From the NCBI GenBank assembly GCA_948567375.1, contig OX419759.1:37673493-37737492 (forward strand): a stretch of 64,000 nucleotides of DNA, written 5' to 3'. How positions within the stretch are numbered: the first letter of the stretch is position 1; each line of letters begins with the position of its first letter. This document shows, in pieces, positions 46,118-58,433 of the stretch. Source of the stretch: Lunularia cruciata (lineage: Eukaryota > Streptophyta > Marchantiopsida > Lunulariales > Lunulariaceae). Both the position numbers and the translations under genes were made by a program. The notes under the pieces are model-generated. The model saw only the letters and a program-made list of their open reading frames with translations, was not told where the DNA came from and ran no database searches.

Positions 46118-47821
46118 TGGGTGAAAGTCTGTTTCTTGCACACTTCTCTTCCCCTTGGTAGCACTTGGACACACCAAGATTCTCTCTTCTTCCTTCTCAT
46201 GTCCTTGCTTGATTGTGGACACCTTTGGACCTGGCTTCTCTACGTCCACACTCCTTGATTGTTGGACCTCCACCTTGCCTTTGCTGCCACTGCTCAACTC
46301 CTCACTCCATAGTGTGAACTCTTCTTCTCCTCTGAGGCTTCTCCCTTTGACTCGGTTTCTACTTCTGACTCCTCTTCCTCCGGAGTTGATGCCTTGATTT
46401 TCACCAATGCTGCCTTTGGATTAGGCTTCTGCATCTTATGTGGCTACACTGATGCAATGTGACCTTCAGGTTTTTCTCTCTTTCTTGGCTTGGAGATGTC
46501 AAGTGCTACAATTCTCTCCCTTCCACACTTCTTGTAATACTCATCCCCTTCTTGCACTCGCTCCATGTAATATCATTCATCCACATCCGCCTCCTTGCGC
46601 AGATCCGGATAAAAGTGCAATCACATCCTATTTCTCTCCTCCAAAGATAGCAAATTCAACCCAAAGTAGAAGTGATCTGCAAAGGGTACAAAGTAATGAG
46701 GTGGGATATCCATTCTCCAACCTCTAGTCATCTGCCCCACTCGTTGATGCAGACACTTCACCCATCTACTACTTCTCCTACAAACATTTGATGAAAGAAC
46801 ATTGCCTATTGCATCATGACATGGGTGGTTTGCTCTGGCTTGAAAATTTCCATCATTTCACTCACAATCCCTCTCTTTGCAATGGGTCTCTATAGCTATC
46901 CACCTTATACCTGTTCTTGGTGCAAGGTCGATTGAAAGAATTTCTCACCTTGGCAATCTCTTCTAAGGCATCACACTTCCGATAGAAGGTACCACGTTCT
47001 GATAGAAGGTACCACCTTCTCTTGATTCTTTCCTCAAGACTAATCTCCAATCTGACTGAGTCCATCAAGCCAGATCCCCTCTCTTCTCTTTGTGCTTCGG
47101 CCCGTCCTTGTAATCACTTGCGGTGATTTTTGTCATGAAACTTGGAAAACTAAAATTCCAATTCCAGGCTAGGAACGTGGATACAAAGTCTCAATAAGAC
47201 TTCAATCCTCACCACTACATCTAATTGACGTATTGCAAGACCCCTCACCGCACTCTACTTACTCACTTTTGGGCCATTGTGTGTTTCCTCACTCTCTTCT
47301 TGTGAAAGATCATACCCAAGATTCTAACCCACTCTTCTTCTTGCATATTTGCAATTTGCATTCCTTTGGGTTGACTCTAAATACGGACAGGGTACCATCT
47401 AGACATTGCTGCTTCCTCACATAAAGTTTGGTTTATAGTCCTTTGCTGATTGATCATTCTTTAATCGCTGCTCCGCACCACCCACCGATTCTATGAAGTT
47501 GTTTCTTGTCATTGTCAAGAACTTCTTGTTCCCAAAGTAGTCACTTTCTTCCCGCATACTTTCTTGACTAGCATACCCCAAAGAAGTTTGTTACCGGCTC
47601 TTTAGATCAGGCTGCACTACTCGGTTCAAAGTCCTTGTCTTCATATTTCTCTCTTATCCATTCCGGGTCCTTTGGACTTGACTCAAGGTTGACTTCATGT
47701 TTATGCCAAACACACGATTCTTCACATTTCTTCCCCCTTTAGCCCTCCTTTGGCTTTACCAACGCACTTCTTCTTCAAAAATTTAACAAAACAATCCAAA
47801 ACAAAAAATGTGGGTACCACA
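46118..47821 (-). mobile_element. Family L 3' LTR, truncated, with ORF1 relics
   Basis: Starts on the minus strand TGTGGTACCCACATTTTTTG at 47,821, next to the polypurine tract and integrase of the family L element, and runs 1.7 kb until cut by the family B LTR at 46,117. ORF1 relics: VRNSFNRPCTKNRYKVDSYRDPLQ (46,960-46,870) matches VRDAFLSKRTKNGYKVESYKDPVK of the solo LTR; acidic SGSKGKVEV follows near 46,300. The 3' two kilobases, including ORF2, are missing. Confidence 0.8.
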
Positions 47822-47836
47822 TACCTCCTCCCTCAA
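47822..47836 (-). promoter_or_regulatory. Polypurine tract, family L
   Basis: Minus strand TTTGAGGGAGGAGGTA directly before TGTGGTACCCACA. It follows the integrase C-terminus and shows that the 3.75-kb unit is the LTR of this element. Confidence 0.75.
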
Positions 47837-49010
47837 ATGTGAGCATCCCGCAAACACCGGCAGTAGGTTCTTTATACAAAGTCCGGGTCTGTGGTCCAAT
47901 ATTTTCTAACTCTCCACCCGTTCACTTGAGTGGCAAAGGGATTGCCATCCAAGTCTACAAGTTGAATAGAGCCATTCTCATAAATGTACATGGTACAGTA
48001 TGGCTCCGTCCACCATAAATGCAGTTTGCCTAGAAAAAATCTTTGGCAATTGTCATATAATAGTACCAAATTGCTGTCCTAAACAGCAACAAGCTTGATA
48101 TGCTTGTCATGCGTGATTGTCCCCTAATCTTTCACTTCCTTTGTGGTTTGCATTGCATTGTCCCTTTTCTCTTCTGACCACATCACTTGATGGATCCAAA
48201 GATCATGGCTTTCTTCCTCTGACAATTGTTCTTCACAAAGAATCTGATATGATGGTACCTTAAATTCAATTGGTAGTATGGGATGCATGCCATATGTCAA
48301 GAAGTATGGATTTTGTTTGGTTGTAATCTTATGAGTCATTATATATGCCCACAAAGCTTTGTGTCCCAATCAAAGGCATAATTGATTGTCATCTTGTTCA
48401 AAATTTTACATAAAGAATCCATTGGCCTTCTCTGTTAATCCATTAGCTTTTGGATTATATGGAGTCATCTTCCAATGTTTGATCTGGAAGCACTTGGTTA
48501 ACACTTCCACCATGGAGTTCAAAAAATGAGTTCCCCAATCACTGACCAATTCCAAAAGACATCCGTAACATGAAATGATGTTTTAGAAGAAAAAATTTGC
48601 AACTCTTCCGCATCATCTCTCTGCATTGCCTCTACTTCAACCATCTTGGTAGCATAATCAATGCACACCAAGATGTATCTCTTCCTTGTGACTTGGGTCA
48701 CTGGTTGAATTGGACCCACAAAATCAATACACCATTTTTCAAATAGAGCCAATGGCAAAATTGGTCTCAAAGGCTATTGGGAAGTAGCCGTCGGCTTTCC
48801 TATTCGTTGGTAGGCATCAGAACTTTGTATGCACTTGTGAGTATCCTTATACATTGTAAGCCACCAATACCCTGCTGAAAGGATCTTCTTTATAGTATTC
48901 TTCAAGGCATAGTGTCCTCTCAATGCTTTAGAGTGTAAGGACTCAATTACTCTTCCAACTTCAAATGCTTCTAAGCATCTCTTTGTCTTTGCCCATCTTG
49001 AATAAAATGT
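47837..49010 (-). pseudogene. Family L integrase
   Basis: Read from 49,010 down. A zinc region has SKALRGHYALKNTIKKI (one cysteine seems lost). The core has WCIDFVGPIQP (first D, about 48,735), KRYILVCIDYATK, LVSDWGTHF in another frame (second D, about 48,535) and ANGLTEKANG (E, about 48,440). TYGMHPILPIEFKVPS follows, and the C-terminal domain LLYDNCQRFFLGKLHLWWTEPY with NGSIQLVDLDGNPF ends near 47,870. Frames are broken at least three times. Type: non-chromovirus gypsy, with no chromodomain. Confidence 0.85.
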
Positions 49011-49551
49011 TGTGTTTTAGCTGGTATGGTCCCATCTTCCGGAGGAAGACTGCCCTCTGCTTTGGGTCCACCCACTCAAGACATTGGCAAGTATGCAATA
49101 ATGGTATTTTTTTGCATACCCTATACTTTGCATTGCCATTAAATGATATAACTCTTCACTAGAAAACTGATCATCAATTTTCAAGTCTTGGTCTTGAGTT
49201 TTTAACCTAGATAGAAAGTCTGCATTTGAATGCAAAGCTCACTTCCTTACTTGTATAGTGTATATGAATTCTTGTAACAACAAGATCCATCTTGCAATTT
49301 GCTAAGACAAATCCACCTTCTTGACCAGATGTTGCAATGCATAATGGTCAACATAGAAGACAAACTCATATCCCAACAGATAGTGGCAAAACTTCATGCA
49401 AGCATACACCATTCAGAGTGCTGCTCTTTTAGTCATTGAATAGTCCTTTTCTGAAACTAACAACTGTTGGTTAGCATAATAAATTGGGTAGTCCTTCTTC
49501 CTCTCGTCCTTTTGACTTAAGATGACTCCAATTGCCATGGATGAAGTGTCC
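49011..49551 (-). pseudogene. Family L RNase H, downstream part
   Basis: Begins SSMAIGVILSQKDE at the LTR insertion, then YPIYYANQQLLVSEKDYSMTKRAALSVVYACMKFCHYLLG, a VDHYALQHLV segment and NADFLSRL near 49,210. The N-terminal half lies on the other side of the solo LTR (50,244 onward). Confidence 0.85.
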
Positions 49552-50239
49552 TGTGAGCCGGCCTGTCTCTCACTCAGGATGAACCTCTGATGGCTATTAT
49601 GGTAGCGTACCATGGACTAAGAAGGCAAGGAACCCCAACTCCATCATACTCCTCCAAGGCTAACACTCCAAGGCTCAAGACATTGCTCAATAGAGAACTC
49701 AATGAGAGAGAGATAGTTGCAAATGAAAGGATGATGAGTACCAACTCACCCCTTGTTTATATACTTGTGATATAGTTACGTACCAAAGTTACTAATTACC
49801 GTAGTAACTCAAGTTACTAGACTAAAAGTCAAGTGAAGTCAAAAAGTAGAAAGGAATATCCATTGACATGGGCATATTCCTCTAAGCATATGGTCTTATC
49901 TTGACCCAACGACTAGGTCAAGGATTCCTTCACATGGGCTATCCTTGGACTAAAGAAGAATCCAAAACAAAAAGGCTTGCGGGCCCAAGAGTTCTCAACT
50001 CTTTCCTCAAAGCCAAACACCTATGAATAATACCAAGTCAACACACTAAAATCCAAAATAGTGGTGCTCATCTTTTCTACTTCCTCTAAAGTAAGGTCCC
50101 CTCTATCTTAGCTATGACTAACTTTAGCTAACCATGACTAATATAGAACCATCCTTTATCTCTAAATAATATCTCTTAAGTACTTGTAATACCAAGCTAA
50201 ATATCACAATACCACACACATGCACAAATGGGTCTTACA
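49552..50239 (-). mobile_element. Solo family A LTR, 688 bp
   Basis: Minus-strand TGTAAGACCCATTTGTGCATG at 50,239 to GGCCGGCTCACA at 49,552, flanked by GTCC on both sides (49,548-49,551 and 50,240-50,243). It interrupts the RNase H of family L between YVD and TSSMAIG codons. No internal family A sequence remains, so it is a solo LTR formed by LTR-LTR recombination. Confidence 0.92.
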
Positions 50240-51200
50240 GTCCACATACATATGAAAAGGGGCATCCCAATTTGGGGCCCTCATAATTGGTGCTTCAACT
50301 AGTTTCTTCTTCAATACTTAGAAAGCTTCTTCTTGTTCTACTTCCCACAAGTTATCTTTGGACTTCTTCAAAAGCTTTATTAAAGGTGCAGCAAGCACCA
50401 CGTAATTTGATATGAAGTGTCTCTTGTATCCAACATGCTCCAAGAAGGCTCTCAACTCTTGGACGTTTTTAGAGGATTCCAAAGCTATGATGACTTTCAC
50501 CTTCTTGATATCAACTTCAATACCTTGGCTTGACACCCGATGCCCCAGAAGAATTCCTTCCTTCATTGCAAAGAAGCATTTCTTTGGGTGTAATGACAAA
50601 CCGGCAAAATGACAACTTTCAAAAGTTTGGCAAAGGTAATCCAAGTGTACTTCCCTTTGCCCAGTCACACAAAAATCAGCAATTAAGACTTTCACAAATT
50701 TGGGCAGAAAATCTGTGAAGATTGCATTCATCATCCATTGGAAAGTAGGTGGAGCATTACACAACCTAAAGGGCATTTGATTGTATGCAAAAGTACCCCA
50801 ATCGGTAGTGAATTTAGTTTAGTCCTTGTCTTGTTCTCATATGGATACTTAATAATACACTAAAAATCCATCAAGAAAAATATAGCAAAGATGACTAGCT
50901 ACTTGGTCGAAAATTGTATCAAGAAAAGGTACGAGATGACGATCCTTCCTTGTTATTGCATTCAACTTGCAAAAATGTTGGCACACTCAAATCTTCCGAG
51001 TCTTTTTCTTCAAAACAATGACAATGGGGGAGACCTACTCACTACTTAAGACGGGAAAGATTATTCTGGCCCCTAAGTACTTGTCAATTTCATCTTTTAC
51101 CAAGAGCAAGTACTTTGGGTTCAGGTGGTATTGTCTTTGCCAAACCAAAACTACACCTTCAACCAGATCAATTTTGTGTTCTCCAAATTCTCTTGGAATA
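50240..51200 (-). pseudogene. Family L reverse transcriptase and start of RNase H
   Basis: FRLCNAPPTFQWMMNAIF (50,770), then KVLIADFCVTG where the catalytic VDD has become I-A-D, then ALESSKNVQELRAFLEHVGYKRHFISNY and EQEEAF. RT N-terminal motifs between 50,820 and 51,200 are scattered over frames. Loss of one catalytic aspartate plus frameshifts make it inactive. Confidence 0.82.
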
Positions 51201-51856
51201 CCTGGCATTTGATCAATAAATCAAGTGAATGCATCTTGGTAGTCTATAAACATGGTAGTGTATCTTGCTAACTCTTCCAAGGTGATTGTCTTCAAAATCT
51301 TCAGGAAAATTTCCTTCAGTTGAGCTGACGTCTTGACAGCCATTGGGGTTAATGACTCCTTCTACATGACTGACTCGGCTTAACCCGAGTTGAATTGCAG
51401 TCAAATTCCCTTCTTCCAAGTTGTTTTCACCCAAGGCAATGTTGTATGGATCTTTGTCTTCGGCATCTACCTTGTAGCATTCCAATTAATTGACTTGGAC
51501 TTCATCTTTGGAGTCATCTGAAGACAAAGATGATGAATCTTGAGATTCATCTTTGTCTTCTAACAAAGTTGTTTTCCCAAGGTGGGGAACCTTCGTCCAA
51601 CTCACCATCACCAACTTCTGATCTTTGGACAAGATGTCCTTGAACCTTAGCTTTTGCTGGTGCCAATCTACAATAACCTAAGCGTTTTACAACCAAGGTC
51701 TTCCAATCAAGAGCGGGTAACCAATTTTGGTTACTGGTCGCAACACAATGTAGTTAAGTTGAAGGGTACTCCTCCAATGATTGTAGTAATATTTGATAGC
51801 ATGCCCAAAGTTTCTCTCCTGGTTTGATCCACAAATTTCAGAATTTGGGATGTTGG
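51201..51856 (-). pseudogene. Family L protease C-terminal part and linker
   Basis: Broken frames read NITTIIGGVPF, RPVTKIGYPLLIGRPWL (51,740-51,680), the retropepsin C-terminal signature, then KVQGHLVQRS-like sequence, the acidic DESQDSSSLSSDDSKDE (51,555-51,500) and GENNLEEGNLTAIQLGLS (51,420). The N-terminal part of this region is at 58,434-58,772, on the other side of the family B element. Confidence 0.72.
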
Positions 51857-52591
51857 TCTAATACTCCAAGGACAAGAGAAGAGTGAAAACACAGATTACA
51901 CACTCAAACATTTGGTGCCCCAAAGGAGCACCTTCTCTTTATTTTATAGACAAAGAGGATCTCCTCCAAGGAAGCTCCACCATAGGATTCGGCACACAGA
52001 TAGGTGACATGTCAGCAAGCTTCATCCTTGGATTACTTACTTGGATGGGTGACATGTCGGTATAGGTCCTATTTGGTTGGTCAAATAAGCTTTGACCGGA
52101 GGGAATCTTTTACAAAATCTTCCTATAGGAGTCTCAAAATCACATGAGTAAGGTACCATTGGAAAGATCTCCACAAGACAAACTAGAGGGGAGGGATGGC
52201 CAGCCTTTCCTCTATTGAAGGGAATTGCACATTTTCAAGGCCTAATTCATCCGTTTAGGCCTCTAAAATTGCCTTCAAAGATTTTAGGCATATTTTGGTT
52301 CCTACTCTATTAGTAGAAGTCCACTTTTGGTGATACCTCTTTCTGATCTGTTTAGTCCATCATGTGTAACATCCTTCTAGATGTTACCAAACCAATTCTC
52401 ACCTTTAAATCATATGTCTAGCTATTGGTTCTAAGGCTCTCAAGTCTATTTTGGTTTCTGCCCTATTAGAAGAAGTACTCTTTTGGTGATACTTCTATCT
52501 GATCTATTTTGAAAATCATATATAACATCATTCTAGATGTTACCAAACCAAATTTCACATCTAGATCATATGGCTAGCTCTTGGTATTACA
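51857..52591 (-). mobile_element. Family B 3' LTR, minus element
   Basis: 735 bp from TGTAATACCAAGAGCTAGCC (52,591) to GGAGTATTAGA (51,857; the expected terminal CA reads GA). The flank 51,852-51,856 is gttgg, against attgg at 58,429-58,433 beyond the other LTR: a target duplication with one mismatch. Confidence 0.9.
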
Positions 52592-53060
52592 GACTTCACT
52601 CTTTAAGACGCAACGTACTCATTCTGCAATTGTTGCTCAAATGCTTGCATCAACACCGGTGCATGTGTCAAATTGGCAGCGGGCTCCCAAGTTGCTTCAT
52701 AGAGGAGGTAAACTTTCCACTGTATTAGATAGTCCACCCGTGGATGGCAAATACCATGCATGTGTTTTTGGAGAATGCTCTCCACTTCATATTCCTTTGT
52801 GTCATCAATGAGTGTCGGACAAGGTCAAATGTCTTGTGTGGAATTACCCTGGCGTGATCGGGGAGCATATCTGCATAGTAGGGAAACACGGAACACTAGA
52901 TGGATCTTCATGTGTGGTGGTAGCTCAAGGTGATAGGCCATAGTGCCGACTCGATGAATAATTGAGAAAGGCACAATAAAATGAGGTCTGAGCTTATGAG
53001 GTCCAACTAATGTGAGGTTGGTTGTCGGTAGCCACACTTGATCCTCAAAATTGAACTCCA
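52592..53060 (-). pseudogene. Family B integrase C-terminus with chromodomain
   Basis: FNFEDQVWLPTTNLTL, KLRPHFIVPFSIIHRVG and KIHLVFRVSLLCRYAP (53,060-52,870), then EVESILQKHMHG, VDYLIQWKVYLLYEATWEPAANL (52,790-52,670): a chromodomain that keeps the aromatic and WEP residues. It ends near VAS-stop at 52,603. Chromodomains direct chromovirus integrases to particular chromatin. The matching end of the plus copy (45,160-45,360) has two extra stops. Confidence 0.9.
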
Positions 53061-54030
53061 TGTGCCTATGGTGTGTATCAGCATACTGCTTTTGTCAATT
53101 TTTCACAATTTGTAATTTGTGTTTGGCGTTCTCCACACCTTGTTGAATTCTAGAAATAAATGTGTTGACTACATCGACCTTGGTAGCCACTAGACAGATC
53201 TTCATCAAGCCAGAAGGTGTAAAAGGATGCTCACCATACATGAGGAAGAACAGAGTGACCTGGGTGGATGCATTCATTGAATTGTTGTAAGCAAATTCCA
53301 CCAACTAGAGTAGAGTGTCCTACCTCTCTTTCTCTTCTAAGGTGAAGCCACGTAACATATCTTCAATTGTGCAATTAGCCTGCTTTGTTTGGCCATTTGT
53401 TTGTGGGTGGTAAGCTGTGGACATGGCCAACTTGGTTTTGAAGAAACCAAAGAGTGTTTGCTAAAACAAATTGGTGAATTGAGTGCCTCTATCAGTGATA
53501 AGTACTCTAGACAAGCCATGGTCAGAGAAGACTACATCTAAATATAATTGAGCTAGTTGTGGAGCGATCACATCCTTGGTAGTAGGGCATGCATGAATCA
53601 TTTTGTGGAGTTGGTCCACAAAGACCACAATGGAGTCAAATCCTGAGGTGGTCTTTGGTAGACGAGATCCATACTCACTTGTTCCCAATGTTTGGTAGGA
53701 GTGGGAGAGGTTGAAGGAGCCTTATAGGAGCTTGATTAGAAGCTTTGTTCTATTGACACAGTAGGCAGCTGCCCACGTAGTCCATCACGTTGTTGCTCAT
53801 CTTGGGCCAATAATAATGGCATTGGACTACATCCAAGGTCTTGTCCACTCCGACATGACTTGCAATGGCCAAATCATGACATTCTGCTAGAATAGTAGTG
53901 CGTAATTTTGGGACATTTGGGATCCATAATCTACCATCATAAAAGGTGAGTCTTTGGGTGTTGGTGATGCCTTTGGATGATTGCGCTTCTACAATCTGTG
54001 GATCAGTTTTTGTAGTAGCTAGAATCTCTG
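53061..54030 (-). pseudogene. Family B integrase zinc region and core
   Basis: From 54,030 down: NVPKLRTTILAECHDLAIASHVGVDKT, IVVFVDQLHKMIHACPTTKD (first D, about 53,620), SRVLITDRGTQFTNLF (second D, about 53,490), then MVEFAYNNSMNASTQVTLFFLMYGEHPF (53,300). One in-frame break lies at 53,461. Closely parallel to plus-strand 43,980-44,770. Confidence 0.88.
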
Positions 54031-55530
54031 GCTAAAATTTAGGGTTAATCTTAACCTCTGCCTCCAAGTTATTTGCAATTGGCATGCGGGTGAATGTATT
54101 TGCAAGTTGCTTCTTACCTTCCACGTAGGTGATTGTCATGTTGAAGCATTGTTGCCACTCTACCCACCAAATCTGGCGACAAGATAGATCCTTCTGCATC
54201 TCAAGGTAGACTAGAGGTTTATGGTCTGTCTCTACTACAAATGCCTCCTTGCCCAAATAGTGCTTCCAATGCTTGGTTGCCAAACTGATGGCCAACTCTT
54301 CTTGTTTTGTGGTGTGGTAGTTGCACTCTGCCAGTAACAACTTTTGAGAGAAATATGTAATTAGATGTCATCCGTCATGCCACTCTTGTTGTAGGACTGC
54401 TCTTATTGTTATGCTTGATGCATCTATAGCCAACTTGATTGGACATTTTGGGTCTTATGACTTCAAGATTAGTGCATGTAGCAAGGCGGCTTTCAATTCT
54501 TGAAAGGCCAACTCTTGTGTGATTCCCCATGTCCACTTCTTCTCCTTGCCAAGTAGTGCCATTAGAGGCTGTGCAACCTTGGAAGCCCTTGACAAATCTA
54601 CGGTAGAATCCTATCAACCCCAAGAAGCTCTTGAGTTGAGTCTGATCTTCTGAGGCACTCCATTTTTGAATGACCTCTATTTTATTTGTCAATACTTGAA
54701 TGCACTCTACACTTACTCTATGCCACAAGTAGTCTACTTCGAACTTGCAAAACTTGCACTTTGAGATTTTGGCATACAATCAATTCTGTCTTAGAATCTG
54801 GAGGACCTCTCGTAGATGTTGTTTAAGTTCCGTCATCATGCTATTGTATACTAAGATATTGTCCAAGAAGACAATAATAAACTTATCCAAGTACGGATGA
54901 AATATGTCATTCATTAGACTCATGAAAGTGGCAAGTGCATTGGTGAGGCCAAAAGGCATCACCAGATACTCAAATTGGGCATACTTGGTTTGAAAAGCAG
55001 TTTTGTACACATCCTCCTCTACAATTCAGATTTGATTGTAACCGCTTTACAAGTCCTATTTGGTGAAGTATCTTGCTCCATGGAGTTGATCAAACAGGTC
55101 ATCCATGCAAGGTAAGGGGTATTTGTTCTTCATTGTTTGCTGATTGAGACCTCGATAGTCACTGCACATGCACATTGTACCATCCTCTTCTTCACAAACA
55201 AGACAAGAGCCCCATATGGTGATATGCTAGGTTCGATGAACCCCTTTTACAGCATCTCCTCAATTTGAGTCTTACACTCCTCCAACTCATGAGGTGATAG
55301 GCAATATGGGGCCTACAAGGAGGTGTCTTCTCCAAGAGTGTCTCAATTTTATGATCTACTCTCCTTTTTGGTGGTAATCCTGACGGTAAATCATGGGGAA
55401 AACCATCTTGAAATTCATCTACTACAACCTTCAATTTCTCAAGAATTTTTCCAACGAGTTGTGCACTCTAGACTTCTCTTATTAGACCCATGAAACATCT
55501 ATTGGTCTTACAGACAGTTGCCGTCCCTAT
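54031..55530 (-). pseudogene. Family B reverse transcriptase and RNase H
   Basis: From 55,530 down: [33 protein letters not shown], a frameshift, [19 protein letters not shown] and [11 protein letters not shown] (about 54,870; the second catalytic D is N), YAKISKCKF, FLGLIGFYRRFVKGF, then RNase H ECNYHTTKQEELAISLATKHWKHYLG and VETDHKPLVYLE (54,340-54,200). Inactive through the D-to-N change and several frameshifts. Confidence 0.88.
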
Positions 55531-57100
55531 GACATATAGAGGCAATTCCTACTTGCATGATTTTTCTTTAACCCCAATGATTGACCATTGGTGGGTTCTC
55601 ACTACTTTCTTCCTCCAATCTACCATAGGGTTGTAATGCTCCATCCATGGCATGCCTATGATTGTATCATAACGAGCTAATTGTATCACTCACCACTCAA
55701 TTGCTTCTTGATATTCTCCTACAAAGAGTGTTACTCATCTAGGTAATGATTCAATCCTCTCTGTTTGCCCGTTAGGCAAATCTACTTCTTCACTCCCATC
55801 TCTCTCTAGATCCATTCCCAATCTTATTGCAAGGGAGCAAAATAAGAAATTCTCTATTGCTCCTAGATTGATTAATACTCTCACTTGATTGCCTTCTAGG
55901 ACTCCATTCATGATAACCAATTGTGAGGTTTTCTTTTGGGATCTTTGCGTATTAGTCTTCTTCCTTCCCTTACTTCTCTACTTCCTTATTGAGCCAGTAA
56001 GGCCGCAAGGTACATTTACTAGCGATCTTTGTTTTTTGAAGTGATTTCCACCTCCTTCTCTTCAATATGCCTCTCCATGTTGTTCATAGATTGCCTAAAT
56101 GATGGCCGAGGGCCTCTAGGGAAATGAGTGCAATAGTTGGTAGATATGTGCACAATACGGCCACATATGTAACAACAACATTGTTCTCCTTGTGTTCCTT
56201 CTCCTCATGGGACTCCATCTCTTTGTTCTTCTACTTGTCCACGCTCCCCTTGAAGTGGTCGTGCTCCTTGATCTCAAAATCAAAGGTTGCCCAATTCCAT
56301 TGGTACTGGTCCACCCATGTGTGGCATTTTTGCCCAATAATGTTGAGGTGGAACTACTCCTCCACCTCCACCTAATGCTCCTGCTATTCTCTGCACACAA
56401 GCAATGGCTTCAAATACCATGCGAGGATTTTGCACCATGACTTATTGGCAAATCCGCTCCTTTAACCCTCATTTGAAATTGTCAAGAGCCTTTGTTGGAC
56501 TCATGTCGGTTATTGTAACTTGTAGATCCAAAAATGCCTCTACATACTCTTGTACATTGTTCTTATGTCTCAATCCCCATAGTCGGGTTTGAGCTATCTA
56601 CACAAAATCCAATGATTAGAAATTCTTCAGCAATGCTTCTTGCATTGTTGTCCACGTGACCTCCCTTTTCTCTACTAACATGGATCATTCCCAAGCATCA
56701 TACCATGTGAGGGCTTTATCGGTCAAGTACCCACATGCAAACACGCTTGCAGTATGCTCCATGATCTTTGTTGAGTTTAATTGGAAATATTGATTCATTC
56801 TCAAGATCCAATTTTCCACTACTCCTATCATACGTTGCCCCTTGTAATGCTCGATGTTGCATGTCTTCTTCATCCGGAGTAGCAATGTGGCTTCATCCTT
56901 GATAGGGTTGGTAGGTACAGGTACTTTAGTCATAAGTATTGGGTTTTGAGATGGCTCTTCTTGTTGCATGGCTTGATTGTTCTTGAGGATCTGCACTTGA
57001 CTTTGTAATGTCTCCATGGTCATCTTAATCTCTCAAAATTCATTCAACATCCCTTGCATTCCTTGCACCAGCTCTTGCAATTGTGGATCCATGGTTCTTG
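55531..57100 (-). pseudogene. Family B gag and protease
   Basis: Gag N-terminus at about 57,025: METLQSQVQILKNNQ, VENWILRMNQYFQLNS, FACGYLTDKALTWYD; a glycine-rich GALGGGGGVVPPQHY at about 56,350 and a CCHC-like knuckle relic near 56,150. Protease at 55,920-55,735: MNGVLEGNQVRVLINLGAIENFLF, where the catalytic DSG-type motif reads N-L-G, so the active-site aspartate is lost. Confidence 0.82.
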
Positions 57101-57676
57101 CAACACTCAATTGCTAATGTTTACTTCAATACAGAGTCAATATGATCACTCTAGAGGCGCACAAACTATCAAGCCTACCATTGGGACCTCAACAGCTATC
57201 ACTTGTTGATAATACTCCGCGCCAAAATTCTTAACCATAAAATCTCTAAACATCACTTTCGGTCTCACTACATAATGGATTTCTACTTGAGTGTTGAAAG
57301 GGAGAGGATTTAGGACATTCACATCCATATCATCATAATAGAATATAGATTGTCAAATCCCACTCTTTGTCATATATCACCACAAGTAGAATCACCGGGT
57401 TTGGTGAGTTCATCACCCTGTCCATGAATTCTGCACCAAAGTGATAAACTAACAATACCTTCATTTGCTCACGTTGGATGTACATAAACTTGATATGGAA
57501 TGGATTTGAGAATGGAAAGCTAGGTGCGGGAAATTGTCCTCTCGGTGCATCCATCCCATCCGCTCTCGAAAGTCTTTCCTAAGTCTAGCAATTACTATAT
57601 GTTCTCCACCTCAAATTACTCAGTTTCAGTAGTTAGTGCTCTTCCAAGAAGGGCGATCCACTCTCTTGGACTAAGA

Positions 57677-57693
57677 CACTCACTCTGATACCA
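57677..57693 (-). promoter_or_regulatory. Primer-binding site, tRNA-iMet
   Basis: Minus strand TGGTATCAGAGTGAGTG, one base inside the 5' LTR. The first 11 bases are the standard plant initiator tRNA-Met primer site (TGGTATCAGAG). Confidence 0.88.
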
Positions 57694-57694
57694 T

Positions 57695-58428
57695 TGTAAT
57701 ACTCCGAGGATAAGAGAAGAGAGAAAACACAGATTACACACTCAAACATTTGGTGCTCCAAAGGAGCACCTTCTCTTTATTATATAGAAAAAGAGGATCT
57801 CCTCCAAGGAATCTCCACCATAGGATTAGACACACAAATAGGTGACATTTCAGCAAGCTCCTCCATTGGATTACTTACTTGGATGGTTGACATGTCGGTC
57901 TAGGTCCTATCTAGTTGGTCAAACAAGCTTTGACCAAAGGGAATCTTTTAGGAAATCTTCCAATAGGAGTCTCAAAATCACTAAAGGTACCATTGGAAAG
58001 CTCTTGACAAGACAAACCAGAGGGGAGGGAAGGCCAGCCTTTCCTCTATTGGGGCGGGAATCTGCACATTCTTTAGGCCTAATTCATTCATTTAGGCCTC
58101 CAAAATTTCCTTCAAAGATTTAAAGCATAGTTCAATTCCTATTCTATTTGTAGAAGTCCACTTTTGGTGATACCTCTTTCTGATCTGTTTAGTCCATCAT
58201 GTGTAACATCCTTCTAGATGTTACCAAACCAACTCTCACCTTTAAATCATATGTCTAGCTATTAGTTCTAAGGTTCTCAAGTCTATTTCGGTTTCTGCTC
58301 TATTAGTAGAAGTACTCTTTTGGTGATACTTCTATTTGATCTATTCTGACCATCATGTATAAAATCATTCTACATGTTACCAAACCAAATTTCACATCTA
58401 GATCATATGGCTAGCTCTTGGTATTACA
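57695..58428 (-). mobile_element. Family B 5' LTR, minus element
   Basis: 734 bp from TGTAATACCAAGAGCTAGCC (58,428) to CGGAGTATTACA (57,695). With the 3' LTR at 51,857-52,591 it bounds a 6.57-kb element inserted in the protease region of family L. Confidence 0.93.
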
Positions 58429-58433
58429 ATTGG

